Positions 4,858 through 5,074 of a stretch of DNA of 5,074 nucleotides are shown in pieces. The stretch spans positions 1 through 5,074 of the forward strand of contig JAHIZN010000204.1 in assembly GCA_018814245.1 (NCBI GenBank), given 5' to 3'. The translations under genes were made by a program, and so were the position numbers. Under the pieces are notes generated by a model, which worked only from the letters and a program-made list of their open reading frames with translations, was not told the DNA's origin and made no database searches. Numbering within the stretch: position 1 is the stretch's first letter; every line of letters starts with the position of its first letter. Origin of the DNA: a bacterium (GTDB taxonomy: Bacteria > UBA9089 > CG2-30-40-21).

Positions 4858-4983
4858 CTTATCCTTACCCACATCTTTGGGGGATAGAATTCTGATGGGA
4901 AATGCTGCAAAACAACAGAAGCATGTATCGCAAAATGATTAACAATTCAACAATTCAGCAATTGTCAATTGTTAAATTATTGG
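4858..4983 (+). repeat. Direct repeat B, copy 2
   Basis: This copy aligns with 2389-2522 at roughly 90% over the first 117 positions by hand count. The last part is degraded: after CAATTGTCAATTGTT the right arm of the terminal palindrome is shorter and substituted, so the 22-bp palindrome of copy 1 survives only in its centre. Together the copies bracket about 2.3 kb carrying the radical SAM and BRO-N genes. Confidence 0.85.
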
Positions 4984-5074
4984 TAACTATTCAGCTATAC
5001 AAATGTGTAAGATAAGGGGAAATGGGGAAAAGGGAGAATTGGAGAAAAAATCTTAATCTCTTTCTCTGATTCAA

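Larger units (their letters stand above)
4532..5074. other. Repeat-rich intergenic region without a convincing gene
   Basis: This 543-bp stretch has two overlapping + strand open frames (4572-4838 and 4652-4942). Neither has a recognisable domain or a good ribosome site, and both run through hairpins and the direct repeat, so they are not called. Contents in order: GGGGACGGA at 4540-4548, a tandem TAACTTAA pair at 4551-4566, a possible three-way-junction fold at 4648-4704, hairpin unit A2 at 4784-4810, a pair of TATTCCCCTC repeats, and direct repeat B2. A purine-rich tail at about 5009-5050 ends the window. No clear terminator follows the BRO-N gene. Confidence 0.65.

Noticed and set aside
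4652..4942. Open frame of 96 codons on the + strand
   Set aside because: It crosses hairpin A2 and most of direct repeat B2, lacks a ribosome site and any domain, and its repeat part is not open in the same way in copy B1.
2389..4983. Composite transposon or integron bracketed by repeats B1 and B2
   Set aside because: No transposase or integrase gene, no terminal inverted repeats at the outer ends and no target duplication were found, so only direct repeats are claimed.

Overview
The window looks like chromosomal DNA of an uncultivated Gram-negative-type bacterium. It has an A+T-rich background, a Tat translocase gene, a secreted DUF3108-like protein and many short palindromic intergenic repeats. 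I cannot place it in a phylum from sequence alone. No rRNA, tRNA or CRISPR array was seen.

Left half (about 216-2349): four genes on the + strand in tight order. They are a TatA/E-type translocase subunit, a small unrecognised hydrophilic protein, a calcineurin-like metallophosphoesterase of the YfcE/MJ0936 type, and an exported DUF3108-like protein. Spacing is 57 bp, a 4-bp ATGA overlap, and 2 bp, so at least the last three are probably co-transcribed. The products do not form an obvious single pathway; envelope and protein export is the loose common theme. Sampled lines here run about 27-40% G+C.

Right half (about 2350-4990): a repeat-rich zone. Two copies of a roughly 125-bp sequence, about 90% identical by hand alignment, lie in direct orientation at 2389-2522 and 4858-4983. 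They bracket a radical SAM protein of the YhcC/TIGR01212 type and a BRO-N (antirepressor-like) protein, both somewhat richer in G+C (about 43-47% in sampled lines). Each copy has a related GGGCAG-stem hairpin to its left, in opposite orientations. The left hairpin unit supplies the stop codon of the DUF3108 gene.

The strongest observation is inside the radical SAM gene. A 105-bp nested palindrome (2803-2907) flanked by TCC direct repeats adds exactly 36 codons in frame, just after the [4Fe-4S] cysteine motif. Removing it restores a family-like protein. This is the same kind of event as the Rickettsia palindromic elements that insert into open genes and are translated.

The last 540 bp have no convincing gene. 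They hold the second repeat copy, a possible three-way-junction fold at 4648-4704, and purine-rich sequence at the edge.
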